From NCBI GenBank assembly GCA_038329865.1, contig JBBQNK010000010.1:1-64000 (forward strand): a stretch of 64,000 nucleotides of DNA, written 5' to 3'. A program made the position numbers and the translations under genes. The DNA comes from JANMES01 sp038329865 (lineage in GTDB: Bacteria > Planctomycetota > Phycisphaerae > Tepidisphaerales > Tepidisphaeraceae). Below are positions 32,971-40,642 of the stretch, in pieces (the stretch's first letter is position 1; every line of letters begins with the position of its first letter). The notes under the pieces are model-generated. The model searched no databases. It saw only the letters and a list, made by a program, of their open reading frames with translations, and was not told where the DNA came from.

Positions 32971-33801
32971 TTAATGCTTCGCGATCTCCATCAGCAACTG
33001 CGCCTGCGCCGCAGGCGCTGCTGCAAGGAACGGAACTTTCGCGCCGGAGTATCGGTTGAGCGCGAAGGGGAAAATCGGCTTGCCCGCGAGATCGGTCAGC
33101 ACGCCTCCCGCCTCAAGCAGCACTGCCGCGGGCGCGACGATGTCCCACAGTTTGCCGTTGACCGTGACCGCGCCGTGCGCGACGCCTGCGGCCACCTGAA
33201 TCGCCTCCAGCGCGGCGCTGCCTAGCATGCGGACTTTCCAGTTCGTTTGCCCGATCCAGCGGATCGCCCACGGCGGGCATTGGCCGGACTTTTCCAACAG
33301 GTTGCTCGTGAGCATGAGCATGCTGCTGTCGCTGAGCGGCGTATCGAGTGCGCGCAGTCGCTTGTTGCCCAGCCACGCCCCTTCGCCGGCGGCGGCGGCG
33401 TACATCTGGTCGCGCGTGACGTCGTACACCACGCCCATGATCGGTCGACCCTTCTCGAGCAGGCCGATGCAGACGGCGAACGCCCCCAGCCCGCTGATGA
33501 AATTATTGGTGCCGTCGATCGGGTCGATCACCCAGGTGCGGCCCATCACGTCGTTGATTTCCGCGGTGATCGATTCGCCGGTCTCGCTCTCTTCGCCGAT
33601 GATGCCGTCGCCGGGGAAGCGCCTGCGGAGCGCCGCGACGATCAGCCGCTGGCTGGCGCGGTCGGCGTCGGTGACGGCTTCGTCGGTCGTCATCGCGTGC
33701 GTCTTGGTCAGGCGATCGACCTTGCCCCAGTGATCAAGAATCAACTTGCCGGCCTGCCGGGCGACTTCAACGATGTACTGCAAATCGTGTGACAAACTCA
33801 T
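32971..33801 (-). CDS. Inositol-monophosphatase-family phosphatase
   Basis: A 276-residue Mg-dependent phosphatase of the IMPase/CysQ/HisN-like superfamily. Metal-site motifs are IGEES (about 73-77), the DPIDGTNNF signature (about 97-105) and WDIVAPAAVLLEAGG (about 219-233). Conserved T-D-x-D (AVTDADRAS) is near residue 43. The substrate may be inositol phosphate, histidinol phosphate or a nucleotide phosphate; the sequence does not decide. The start is ATG 33801 (MSLSHDLQYI); the open frame reaches 33858 without a better ribosome site. It stands alone between a RAYT region and a repeat. Confidence 0.88.
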   Translation of the reverse strand: MSLSHDLQYIVEVARQAGKLILDHWGKVDRLTKTHAMTTDEAVTDADRASQRLIVAALRRRFPGDGIIGEESETGESITAEINDVMGRTWVIDPIDGTNNFISGLGAFAVCIGLLEKGRPIMGVVYDVTRDQMYAAAAGEGAWLGNKRLRALDTPLSDSSMLMLTSNLLEKSGQCPPWAIRWIGQTNWKVRMLGSAALEAIQVAAGVAHGAVTVNGKLWDIVAPAAVLLEAGGVLTDLAGKPIFPFALNRYSGAKVPFLAAAPAAQAQLLMEIAKH

Positions 33802-33931
33802 GGCAATGAGCGTAAAGCGAGCGGCGCGATCGGGCAAGCAACTCACTTGCGGAACCATTCGGCAAGTGACCGCGAAGGCGCGATCTCTAAGAGCAATTCA
33901 ACACCACCTGTATCGTTCGACTCTCTTATTC

Positions 33932-34006
33932 GTCATCATGAGTTACTCCGAAGGATCTTGCGTCCACGGCAACTCGGCTAGATCCTTCGGAGTACCTCAG
34001 GATGAC
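33932..34006. repeat. Inverted repeat, family B (GTCATCCTGAGGTACTCCGA)
   Basis: GTCATCATGAGTTACTCCGA... and ...TCGGAGTACCTCAGGATGAC arms, with AAGGATCT / AGATCCTT inside and a ~17-base centre containing GCGTCCACGGC. The gap 33802-34045 otherwise holds nothing recognisable. Confidence 0.92.
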
Positions 34007-34045
34007 GTGATACTTGGAGTTGATCTGCTCTAACTTTACAAAAGT

Positions 34046-34822
34046 CTACCGACGCGCCAACTCGTAGTTCGCTTCGAACCACTCATGCCCGAATCGCAGT
34101 CGCCCCCACAGCAGCATCGCCGCGCACGAAATCGGCGTGAGCGCGCCCTCGGTCGAAAACGCATCCACCACCGACTCGTCCGTCGCAGGGATCGACCATG
34201 CGTCGTGATGTTCGGCGACATCCAGCTTGGCGATCAGCGCGTCGCGCGTGAGGCGACACTGCGCGATGAAGAGCAAGTCCGGCTGGTGCAGCAAGCTGTC
34301 CTCGGCCAGGCCGATGCAGCGACATTCGACGATGTCGTGGTGATCGAGCGAGAGCTCTTCGCGCAGCTCACGCCGCGCCGCCTCAGCGGGCCCGGCGTCT
34401 TTCGGATCCATCATGCCGCCAAAGACGTGAATGCGGTTCGGGTGCAGAGCCATCCCCGCCTGCCGCCGACCGAACAGAAGGTAGTCGTCGGCCGTCAGCA
34501 CCAGCGGCGAAACGCCGAGCGGGTCGGCCATCAATTCGCGGCCGTGCGTGGCGATCCATTCCGGATGCGAGATGTTCGTGCCGATGAACGCTTTGTAGCT
34601 GGTCTCAGCGATTTCCAGATCGAGTCGATCGCGCGACGCGTTGAAGGAAACAAGCCGCGTCATCGGTCCGTCGAACACGTTCACGCCGGGGCGCGCGAGC
34701 AGCTCGCTCCATGCTGATTCGACAAGCGGCTCGAGTTCACGAACGACGCGCCGCGCCTGGCCGCTTCGGCGCACGTGGATTTGATCCGCCCGCCAGTCTC
34801 CGGTTGCCAGGATCGTCAGCAT
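34046..34822 (-). CDS. Nudix-domain hydrolase
   Basis: A 258-residue protein with a Nudix core at about 125-165: HVFGGMMDPKD, then EAARRELREELSLD, which keeps the R-E-x-x-E-E metal-binding centre. The first glutamate and the last glycine of the textbook box are altered. The N-terminal ~110 residues form an extra domain with no clear relatives by eye. Nudix enzymes cleave nucleoside diphosphates linked to another group, but the substrate is not predictable here. The start is ATG 34822. It is downstream of the methionine-synthase genes on the same strand only in the sense of map order: it follows metH by 150 bases. Confidence 0.8.
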   Translation of the reverse strand: MLTILATGDWRADQIHVRRSGQARRVVRELEPLVESAWSELLARPGVNVFDGPMTRLVSFNASRDRLDLEIAETSYKAFIGTNISHPEWIATHGRELMADPLGVSPLVLTADDYLLFGRRQAGMALHPNRIHVFGGMMDPKDAGPAEAARRELREELSLDHHDIVECRCIGLAEDSLLHQPDLLFIAQCRLTRDALIAKLDVAEHHDAWSIPATDESVVDAFSTEGALTPISCAAMLLWGRLRFGHEWFEANYELARR

Positions 34823-34974
34823 TTGGAGTGAATGTAACCGAAAGTCTTGGGAAGATTGAAAAACACAGAATGTTCTTGAACTTGTTTAGCCGTCCCGCGT
34901 GCGGGCGCTTTGGGACGCGCCCCCCACGCGGGGCGGCCAAACGAGAACTCTCACGCATCGCGATCGCACTCTCA

Positions 34975-37611
34975 TCACACGTCGAAGTATTTCGCCTGCG
35001 GGTGATGCGCAATGATCGCGTCCGTGCTCTGTTCCGGCACGAGCATGTAGTTTTCGCTGAGCAAAACGCCGATTTCGGCCGGGTTGAGTAGCTCAACGAG
35101 CTTCTGGCGATCCTCAAGGTTCGGGCAGGCCGGGTAGCCGAAGCTGTAGCGGCTGCCGCGGTATTTTTGCTGGAAGATTCTGGCGATCGTCGGATCGTCT
35201 TCGCTGCCGAAGCCGAGTTCCTGGCGCATGCGCTTGTGCCACATCTCGGCCAGCGCCTCGGCGCTTTCTACGCCGAAGCCGTGCAGGTAGAGATAATCCT
35301 GGTAGCGGCCTTCGAGGCGCAGCTTCTCGGCGACTTCCGTCGACTTATCGCCGACGGTGACGAGCTGCACGCCGAGTACGTCGTACTCGCCGGACGCTTT
35401 GCTGCGGTAGAAATCGCTGATGCACAATTTCCGCCGGCCCTGCTGGCGCGGGAAGGTGAATCGCAGCCGCTCGCGCGGCGTGCCGTGCGGCTTGATCACC
35501 TTGTGATGATCGATACCACAACTGCACTTGGCCTGCGCAAACTCCTCGGTGTGGTAGACGATCAGATCGTCGCCATCCGCCTGCACGGGGAAGTAGCCGT
35601 ACGCCACCTTGGGCTCGATGAAACCTTCGCTCACCGCCCGCTTCTGCAGGTCTTCAAACACCGGCCGGGCTTTTTCGGCGATGAGTTTTTCGTACGCCTC
35701 GTCCGACAGCGAACCCTTCTTCAATCCCCACTGCCCGAGGAACAGCGCGTTGGTGTTGATGAACGGGAAGACGTTGCCCGGCTTGATGTCCTTCACGATC
35801 CGCCGACCCCAGAACGGCGGTGGCGTGACGGGATTGTTCTGCGCGATCTCGACGACGTTGGCCGACTCCGTGCTTTGCGGCTTGACGGCGTTGGCCTTCT
35901 GGTTGCGGCGCTTTTCCACGCGCTGCTGCTGATCGACGACCATCAGATCGAGCTTGCCGCCGCAGATGGCGTCCATCATGTGCAGGCCGTCGAACGCATC
36001 GCGACAGTACAGCACCTGGCCCTTGTACAGGCCGGCCAGATCATCCTCGGCGTAGTCGCGCGTGAGCGCGGCGCCGCCGAGCAGCACCGGCACTTTCACG
36101 CCGCGCGCGTTGAGCTCTTCGAGGTTTTCCTTCATCACGCCGACGGATTTCACCAGCAGCCCGCTCATGCCGATCGCGTCGGCCTTCTTCTCTTCGAACG
36201 CCTTCAAAATATCCTGCACCGGCTGCTTAATGCCGAGGTTGAACACGGTGTAGCCGTTGTTGGTGAGGATGATGTCGACGAGGTTCTTGCCGATGTCGTG
36301 CACGTCGCCGCGCACGGTGGCGAGCACGATCCGGCCCTTGCTGCTCCCTTCCACCTTCTCCATGAACGGCTCGAGATACGCGACGGCCTGTTTCATCGTC
36401 TCGGCGCTCTGCAGCACGAACGGCAGCTGCATCTGGCCGGAGCCGAACAGCTCGCCGACGACTTTCATCCCTTCGAGCAGCACGTTGTTGATGATCTCCA
36501 GCGGCGTGTAAGTCTTGCGCGCCTCTTCCAAATGATCGGTCAGGTGGCGCTTTTCGCCGTCGATGATGTGCTTTTTCAGCTTCTCATCGATCGGCATATT
36601 TTCATCGACGACCACGACTTTCGCCGCTTCGCCGGTGTCGGGGAAGAGGTTGACGAAGTGCGTGAGTGGGTCGAAGCCTTCCTTACGGCGGTCGTAAATC
36701 AGATCGAGCGCGGCGTTCCACTGCTCCACCGGAATGCGATTCTGCGGCAGGATTTTGCTCGCGTGCACGATCGCGCCGGTAAGGCCGGCCTCGCGAAGCT
36801 CGTGCAGGAACGCGCTGTTGAGCACCACGCGCGCCGACGGCTTCAGCCCGAAGCTGATGTTGCTCAGGCCCACCACCGTGTGGCACTTGGGCAGTTCCCT
36901 GCTGATCCGCCGCGTGCCTTCGATCGTGGCGATGGCGTTGCGGCGGTCTTCCTCAATGCCGGTGCTGATCGGCAGCACGAGCGGATCGAACATCAAATCT
37001 TCATCGCGCAGCCCGTACTTGCCGACGGCCAGATCGCGAATGCGCGTGGCGATGGCGATCTTGCGTTCTTCCGTGCGCGCCATCGCGTTGAGCTTGTCTT
37101 CATCGATCGTGCCGCAGACGAGGGCCGCGCCGTAACGCCGGGCGAGATCGCAGAACTGGCCGAACTTTTCTTCGCCTTCTTCGAGATTGGTCGAGTTGAG
37201 CACGCACCGTCCGCCGGCCAGCTTCAGGCCGGCTTCGAGCACTTTCGGGTTCGTGCTGTCGAGCATCAGCGGCACGTTGATGCTGTTAACGTACCGGCGG
37301 ACGACTTCGTGCATGTCGCGCACGCCGTCGCGGCCGACGAAATCGACACACACGTCAAGCATGTGGCTGCCGTCGCGGACTTCGTCGCGCGCCATGCTGA
37401 CCAGGCCGTCCCAGTTTTCTTCCTGCAGCAGCCGCTTGAACTGCCGGCTGCCGTTAGTATTGGTTCTTTCTGCTACGATCAGATAGCTCAGGTCCTGGCG
37501 GATATCGGCCGCCGCGTAGAGCGAGGAAATCTGCGGCTTGGCGACGACGTTGCGGGCCTTCGCCTTTACGCCGCGGGGCTTGGGGGAATTTGGGTTCGCC
37601 GAGTCAGTCAT
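34975..37611 (-). CDS. metH: Methionine synthase, folate/B12/activation modules
   Basis: An 878-residue protein equal to MetH without its homocysteine domain. In order: a pterin-binding barrel (about 40-300; NTNGSRQFK, then LMLDSTNP and GLSNISFG), the helical cap (about 330-430), the cobalamin-binding domain with the histidine ligand in DVHDIGKN (about 446-453), and the C-terminal AdoMet-dependent reactivation domain (about 600-878; RGSRYSFGYPACP). It passes the methyl group of methyltetrahydrofolate through cobalamin to homocysteine, in the cytoplasm. It must work with the separate homocysteine-binding protein at 37790-38743, from which it is separated by two REP hairpins and a frame change. 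Confidence 0.93.
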   Translation of the reverse strand: MTDSANPNSPKPRGVKAKARNVVAKPQISSLYAAADIRQDLSYLIVAERTNTNGSRQFKRLLQEENWDGLVSMARDEVRDGSHMLDVCVDFVGRDGVRDMHEVVRRYVNSINVPLMLDSTNPKVLEAGLKLAGGRCVLNSTNLEEGEEKFGQFCDLARRYGAALVCGTIDEDKLNAMARTEERKIAIATRIRDLAVGKYGLRDEDLMFDPLVLPISTGIEEDRRNAIATIEGTRRISRELPKCHTVVGLSNISFGLKPSARVVLNSAFLHELREAGLTGAIVHASKILPQNRIPVEQWNAALDLIYDRRKEGFDPLTHFVNLFPDTGEAAKVVVVDENMPIDEKLKKHIIDGEKRHLTDHLEEARKTYTPLEIINNVLLEGMKVVGELFGSGQMQLPFVLQSAETMKQAVAYLEPFMEKVEGSSKGRIVLATVRGDVHDIGKNLVDIILTNNGYTVFNLGIKQPVQDILKAFEEKKADAIGMSGLLVKSVGVMKENLEELNARGVKVPVLLGGAALTRDYAEDDLAGLYKGQVLYCRDAFDGLHMMDAICGGKLDLMVVDQQQRVEKRRNQKANAVKPQSTESANVVEIAQNNPVTPPPFWGRRIVKDIKPGNVFPFINTNALFLGQWGLKKGSLSDEAYEKLIAEKARPVFEDLQKRAVSEGFIEPKVAYGYFPVQADGDDLIVYHTEEFAQAKCSCGIDHHKVIKPHGTPRERLRFTFPRQQGRRKLCISDFYRSKASGEYDVLGVQLVTVGDKSTEVAEKLRLEGRYQDYLYLHGFGVESAEALAEMWHKRMRQELGFGSEDDPTIARIFQQKYRGSRYSFGYPACPNLEDRQKLVELLNPAEIGVLLSENYMLVPEQSTDAIIAHHPQAKYFDV

Positions 37612-37621
37612 ATTTCATCGC

Positions 37622-37698
37622 TTTCGTCGCATGGGCAACCTTGCCCATGCTTCTTCTCGCGTTCTGGGAGCATGGGCTGGTAGCCCATGCGACGAAAA
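37622..37698. repeat. Inverted repeat, family D (GTCGCATGGGC)
   Basis: TTTCGTCGCATGGGCAACCT and GCTGGTAGCCCATGCGACGA arms, each with a GCATGGGC..GCCCATGC palindrome. It starts 11 bases upstream of the metH start codon. Confidence 0.88.
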
Positions 37699-37705
37699 TC
37701 GTCTT

Positions 37706-37777
37706 AAGTGGCATGGGCGGCTCGCCCATGGTGTTGCTACTGCAACATTGCTCACGGGCGAGCCGCCCGTGCCACTT
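37706..37777. repeat. REPIN-like element, family C/D hybrid
   Basis: AAGTGGCATGGGCGGCTCGC and CGGGCGAGCCGCCCGTGCCA form opposed palindromes. The left palindrome has CATGGGC as in family D, the right one CACGGGC as in family C. It sits in the gap between the two metH genes. Confidence 0.88.
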
Positions 37778-37789
37778 GGAATCCAGTCT

Positions 37790-38743
37790 TTACGCCGGCT
37801 GCAGATCCAGCGCGGTGCACAGTTCCTTCAGATGCTCCGGCATCGTGCCGCAGCAGCCGCCGACGATGTTTACGCCGAACTCGGTCACCATGCGCATCAT
37901 GCCTTTGGTGAAGTCCGTCGGGTTCATGGGGAAGTGCGATTTTCCGTCGACCATGATCGGCAGGCCCGCGTTGGGGAGCGCGCTCACCAACCGCGGCCAG
38001 GTCTGGCAGATCGTGCGGACGGTTTCGGTCAGCTCGTTGGGGCCGAACGCGCAATTCACGCCGAGCACGTCAACGCTCGAGTAAGGCTCGAACGTGGCGA
38101 CGAGGGCCGTCGGGTCGGTACCGGTGAGCATCTGCTGGCCGTTGTCCTGATCGAAGCTGGCCTGCACCATGATCGGCAGGCGCTTGTTCAGTTCCTTGAA
38201 CGCGATCTCCGCCGCAGCGATGGCGCACTTGATGGCGAGGATGTCCTGCTGCGTTTCGATCAGCAGCACGTCCGCCCCGCCGGCCACCAGCGCCCGCATC
38301 TGCTCGGCGTAGCTGTCGAGCATCGTGTCCCAGTCGGTCATGCCGAGCGAGACGATCTTCGTGCCCGGCCCGACGGAGCCGATCACGTAGCGCGGCCGAT
38401 CGGGCGTTTCAAAGTTATCGCACGCCGCCCGCGCGATCTTGCACGCGGCGATGTTGTTCTCGTAAACCCGGTCGAGCATCTCCGCCTCGGCCATCACGAT
38501 CTTGTTCGCGCCGAAGGTGTTGGTCTCCACCGCGTCGCACCCGACAGCCAGGAACGCCTCGTGGATTTCCTGGATGACTTCCGGCCGGGTGAAGTTCAAA
38601 ACTTCGGAGATATTTTCCTGCCCCATCCAATCTTTCTGCAGATCGAAGGTGCGCGTCTGCAGATTGGATCCCATCGCGCCGTCGATCACGACGACGCGCT
38701 GGCGGGCGAGTTCAAGGAAGTGGATTCGGGATGCGATAGTCAT
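37790..38743 (-). CDS. metH: Homocysteine S-methyltransferase module of methionine synthase
   Basis: A 317-residue homocysteine-binding barrel, matching the first domain of MetH. Motifs are VVIDGAMGSNLQTR near the start, NTFGANKI, a zinc-binding cysteine in GVNCAFGPN (about 235), and the zinc pair GGCCGT near the end (about 300). It supplies the zinc-activated homocysteine thiolate for the methylcobalamin held by the product of 34975-37611. The two proteins together are about the length of E. coli MetH. The start is ATG 38743. A putative promoter and a hairpin lie upstream. It could also be a stand-alone Hcy methyltransferase, but the neighbour argues for a split MetH. Confidence 0.9.
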   Translation of the reverse strand: MTIASRIHFLELARQRVVVIDGAMGSNLQTRTFDLQKDWMGQENISEVLNFTRPEVIQEIHEAFLAVGCDAVETNTFGANKIVMAEAEMLDRVYENNIAACKIARAACDNFETPDRPRYVIGSVGPGTKIVSLGMTDWDTMLDSYAEQMRALVAGGADVLLIETQQDILAIKCAIAAAEIAFKELNKRLPIMVQASFDQDNGQQMLTGTDPTALVATFEPYSSVDVLGVNCAFGPNELTETVRTICQTWPRLVSALPNAGLPIMVDGKSHFPMNPTDFTKGMMRMVTEFGVNIVGGCCGTMPEHLKELCTALDLQPA

Positions 38744-38778
38744 GAGTCCATATTCTATCGGTTGAAAATCCAGACAAA

Positions 38779-38798
38779 CCCCGCGCTTTTGCCCGGGG
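38779..38798 (-). promoter_or_regulatory. Leader hairpin upstream of the metH unit
   Basis: On the minus strand CCCCGGGCAAAAGCGCGGGG folds into a stem with one internal mismatch and an AAAA loop. It is flanked by two direct GTTTGTCT units, one on each side, between the putative promoter and the start codon. No known riboswitch consensus was recognised. Confidence 0.35.
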
Positions 38799-38827
38799 AT
38801 AGACAAACCATCTGTTTATCCGGATGC

Positions 38828-38856
38828 ATTGTTGGAGCATCGTGCGGGCGCGTCAA
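38828..38856 (-). promoter_or_regulatory. Possible sigma70-type promoter of the metH unit
   Basis: On the minus strand TTGACG and AACAAT are separated by 17 bases, about 85 bases before the start codon at 38743. The -35 box matches in five positions, the -10 box in four. Confidence 0.35.
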
Positions 38857-38973
38857 GTGAAATCGCGTTTCCGCGATTCGAACCCGCGGCGATTCCCGGC
38901 CTGAGAAAAAAAACGAGTCCAAAATCGCAAGATTTTATTTTACAGATACTTACGGATTTTCAGCACTGAAAAA

Positions 38974-39017
38974 GCGCCCCCAAAGCGCCCCTGATGCGCC
39001 CCCATAGCGCCCCCATT
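38974..39017. repeat. Four 11-bp tandem direct repeats
   Basis: Four units of period 11 in a row: GCGCCCCCAAA, GCGCCCCTGAT, GCGCCCCCATA, GCGCCCCCATT. They lie between the divergent metH unit and the antiporter gene. The one-helical-turn spacing would fit a protein-binding array. The rest of the 493-base gap 38744-39236 holds the metH leader and AT-rich DNA without a gene. Confidence 0.75.
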
Positions 39018-39236
39018 TCAACCCTCTTCCATGCCGTTTCCAACCCTTTTCCGACTTGCCGGCATGCTCGGGCTATATATCGACCTACTCACGCCTACCT
39101 CTATTTCGGTTGTCAAAGAGCATCAAGCGTGCAACCCCACCTGAACCCTAACATATATAGAACAAAAAGTCAATTGATATTTCCAAATTTTTCGCCCCTC
39201 CTTGCAATCAATCCCGTCCGAGTAGACTGCCCTGTC

Positions 39237-40493
39237 ATGGGCAAGGTTTTACTGTTTTCATTCCTCCTGATCGTCGGCCTCGTCGGGTCGCAGTTTTTGC
39301 CCGGCGATGCCGTTCACGCGCGCGAAGCGATCACGCTCGGCACGATGGCGGCGCTGGCGTTCATCATGATCCACGTCGGGTTCGAGTTCGAGCTCGACCG
39401 ATCGCGCCCGCGGAAATACGTGTGGGATGCGACTGTCGCGTTCATCGCCGCGGGGCTGCCGTGGCTGTTGTGTGCGATCTACTTCGTCTTCGCGATGATG
39501 CCGCGCTCGCTCTGGCTGCAAGGCGACGCCTGGAAGGAATCGCTCCTGCAGGGATTGTTCGCCGCTCCCACCAGCGCCGGCGTGCTCTTCTCGATGCTCG
39601 CAGCGGCCGGGCTTTCCACCACCTGGCTGTTCGGTAAGGCCAAGGTGCTGGCGATCTTCGACGATCTCGGCACGATCCTGCTGATCATCCCGATGAAGAT
39701 TCTGCTCGTCGGCGCGCAATGGCAGCTGGGCGTGATCGTCATCATCCTGGCGGCGCTGCTGGTGATTTCGTGGGTGTATCTGCACGAAATTTCGCTCCCC
39801 TGCACCTGGCCGTGGGTGATCGGGTACGCCGTCGTGCTGACGGTGGTTTGCCATGGAATTTATCTCGGCAGCAAGGCGATCGACCCGGCCGTGCCGGTGC
39901 AGTTGGAGGTGCTGCTGCCGGCGTTTGCGCTCGGGTGCATCATGAAGCACCGCCACGGCGACCCCCACGTAGACGACGACCGCCCCGGCCACCAGGAAGG
40001 ACTCGCCGCCCCCACCGAGCAGCGCGTGGCGACGATCATCTCCGCGCTGTTCATGGTGCTGGTCGGACTGTCGATGCCGAGCATCATCTCCCACGCGGGC
40101 GGCGGCCAATCGTCCTCGGTTCTGCACTACGCCGGCGTGGCGACAGCGGAAATCGACGCAAAAAACCATTTCCCCGGCTGGGGAATGATCGCCATTCACG
40201 TCGCGGCCGTGACGGTCATCTCCAACCTCGGCAAGATGTTTTCCGCCTTCTGCTACCGCAAGGAGGCCAGCCTCACGGAACGGATGGCGCTGTCGATCGG
40301 CATGTACCCGCGCGGCGAAGTCGGCGCGGGCGTGCTGGTGATCGCCCTCTCCTACGGCATCGAGGGCCCGGTGCTGACGGTGGCGGTACTTTCACTGGCG
40401 GTGAATTTGATGGGAACCGGCCTGTTTATCGTCGCGGTGAAAAAGCTGCTTGCGTTGGATGCGGCGAATAAGGCAGAATCCGCGATTGCGTAA
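39237..40493 (+). CDS. Cation/proton antiporter (CPA2-like)
   Basis: A 418-residue polytopic membrane protein of the Na+/H+ exchanger/KefB-like fold. Features include 'AREAITLGTMAALAFIMIHVGFEFELD' (helix-loop typical of the family), APTSAGVLFSMLAAAGLS, AIFDDLGTILLIIPMKI with the acidic ion-site residues (FDD), and 'YPRGEVGAGVLVIALSYG' near the end. A His/Asp-rich loop (HRHGDPHVDDDRPGH, about residues 238-252) lies in the middle. I infer exchange of Na+ or K+ for H+ across the inner membrane. The start is ATG 39237; the longer open frame begins in the upstream repeats. It is a single gene followed by an inverted repeat. Confidence 0.85.
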   Translation: MGKVLLFSFLLIVGLVGSQFLPGDAVHAREAITLGTMAALAFIMIHVGFEFELDRSRPRKYVWDATVAFIAAGLPWLLCAIYFVFAMMPRSLWLQGDAWKESLLQGLFAAPTSAGVLFSMLAAAGLSTTWLFGKAKVLAIFDDLGTILLIIPMKILLVGAQWQLGVIVIILAALLVISWVYLHEISLPCTWPWVIGYAVVLTVVCHGIYLGSKAIDPAVPVQLEVLLPAFALGCIMKHRHGDPHVDDDRPGHQEGLAAPTEQRVATIISALFMVLVGLSMPSIISHAGGGQSSSVLHYAGVATAEIDAKNHFPGWGMIAIHVAAVTVISNLGKMFSAFCYRKEASLTERMALSIGMYPRGEVGAGVLVIALSYGIEGPVLTVAVLSLAVNLMGTGLFIVAVKKLLALDAANKAESAIA

Positions 40494-40516
40494 ATGGCCG
40501 ACTCGCCCGTTTTGTT

Positions 40517-40630
40517 CCTCTCCCGGTATCCCGGGAGAGGGCAGGGTGAGGGTTCTGTCTCGATTCGGCAGCGGCTTAGGTTCGCAGCAGAGCCCTCATC
40601 CCAACCTTCTCCCGGATTACCGGGAGAAGG
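40517..40630. repeat. Long inverted repeat, family F, left of the VWA gene
   Basis: CCTCTCCCGGTATCCCGGGA...GGTGAGGGTTCTG and CAGAGCCCTCATCC...GGATTACCGGGAGAAGG form arms of about 43 bases around a ~28-base centre. Each arm ends in a CTCCCGG-CCGGGAG palindrome. It ends 12 bases before the VWA start codon and supplies its AAGGAG ribosome site. Confidence 0.92.
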
Positions 40631-40642
40631 AGCCGGAGCAGG

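Noticed and set aside
34885..34940. Terminator after the metH unit in the GC-rich stretch (CGTCCCGCGTGCGGGCGC)
   Set aside because: Several competing GC-rich pairings exist, there is no T run, and the distance and orientation do not favour one structure.
35167..37683. Plus-strand open frame of 838 codons opposite metH
   Set aside because: It is antisense to a well-conserved enzyme, has an amino-acid bias typical of reversed GC-rich coding DNA (His, Arg, Val, Asp-rich) and no recognisable domain.
37612..38860. Cobalamin riboswitch before the metH genes
   Set aside because: No B12-box sequence or matching helices were found in the leader or in the gap between the genes.
38873..38905. tRNA-like T-arm (GGTTCGAATC on the minus strand)
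   Set aside because: The stem closes only with a 9-base loop, and no D-arm, anticodon arm or acceptor stem can be found around it.
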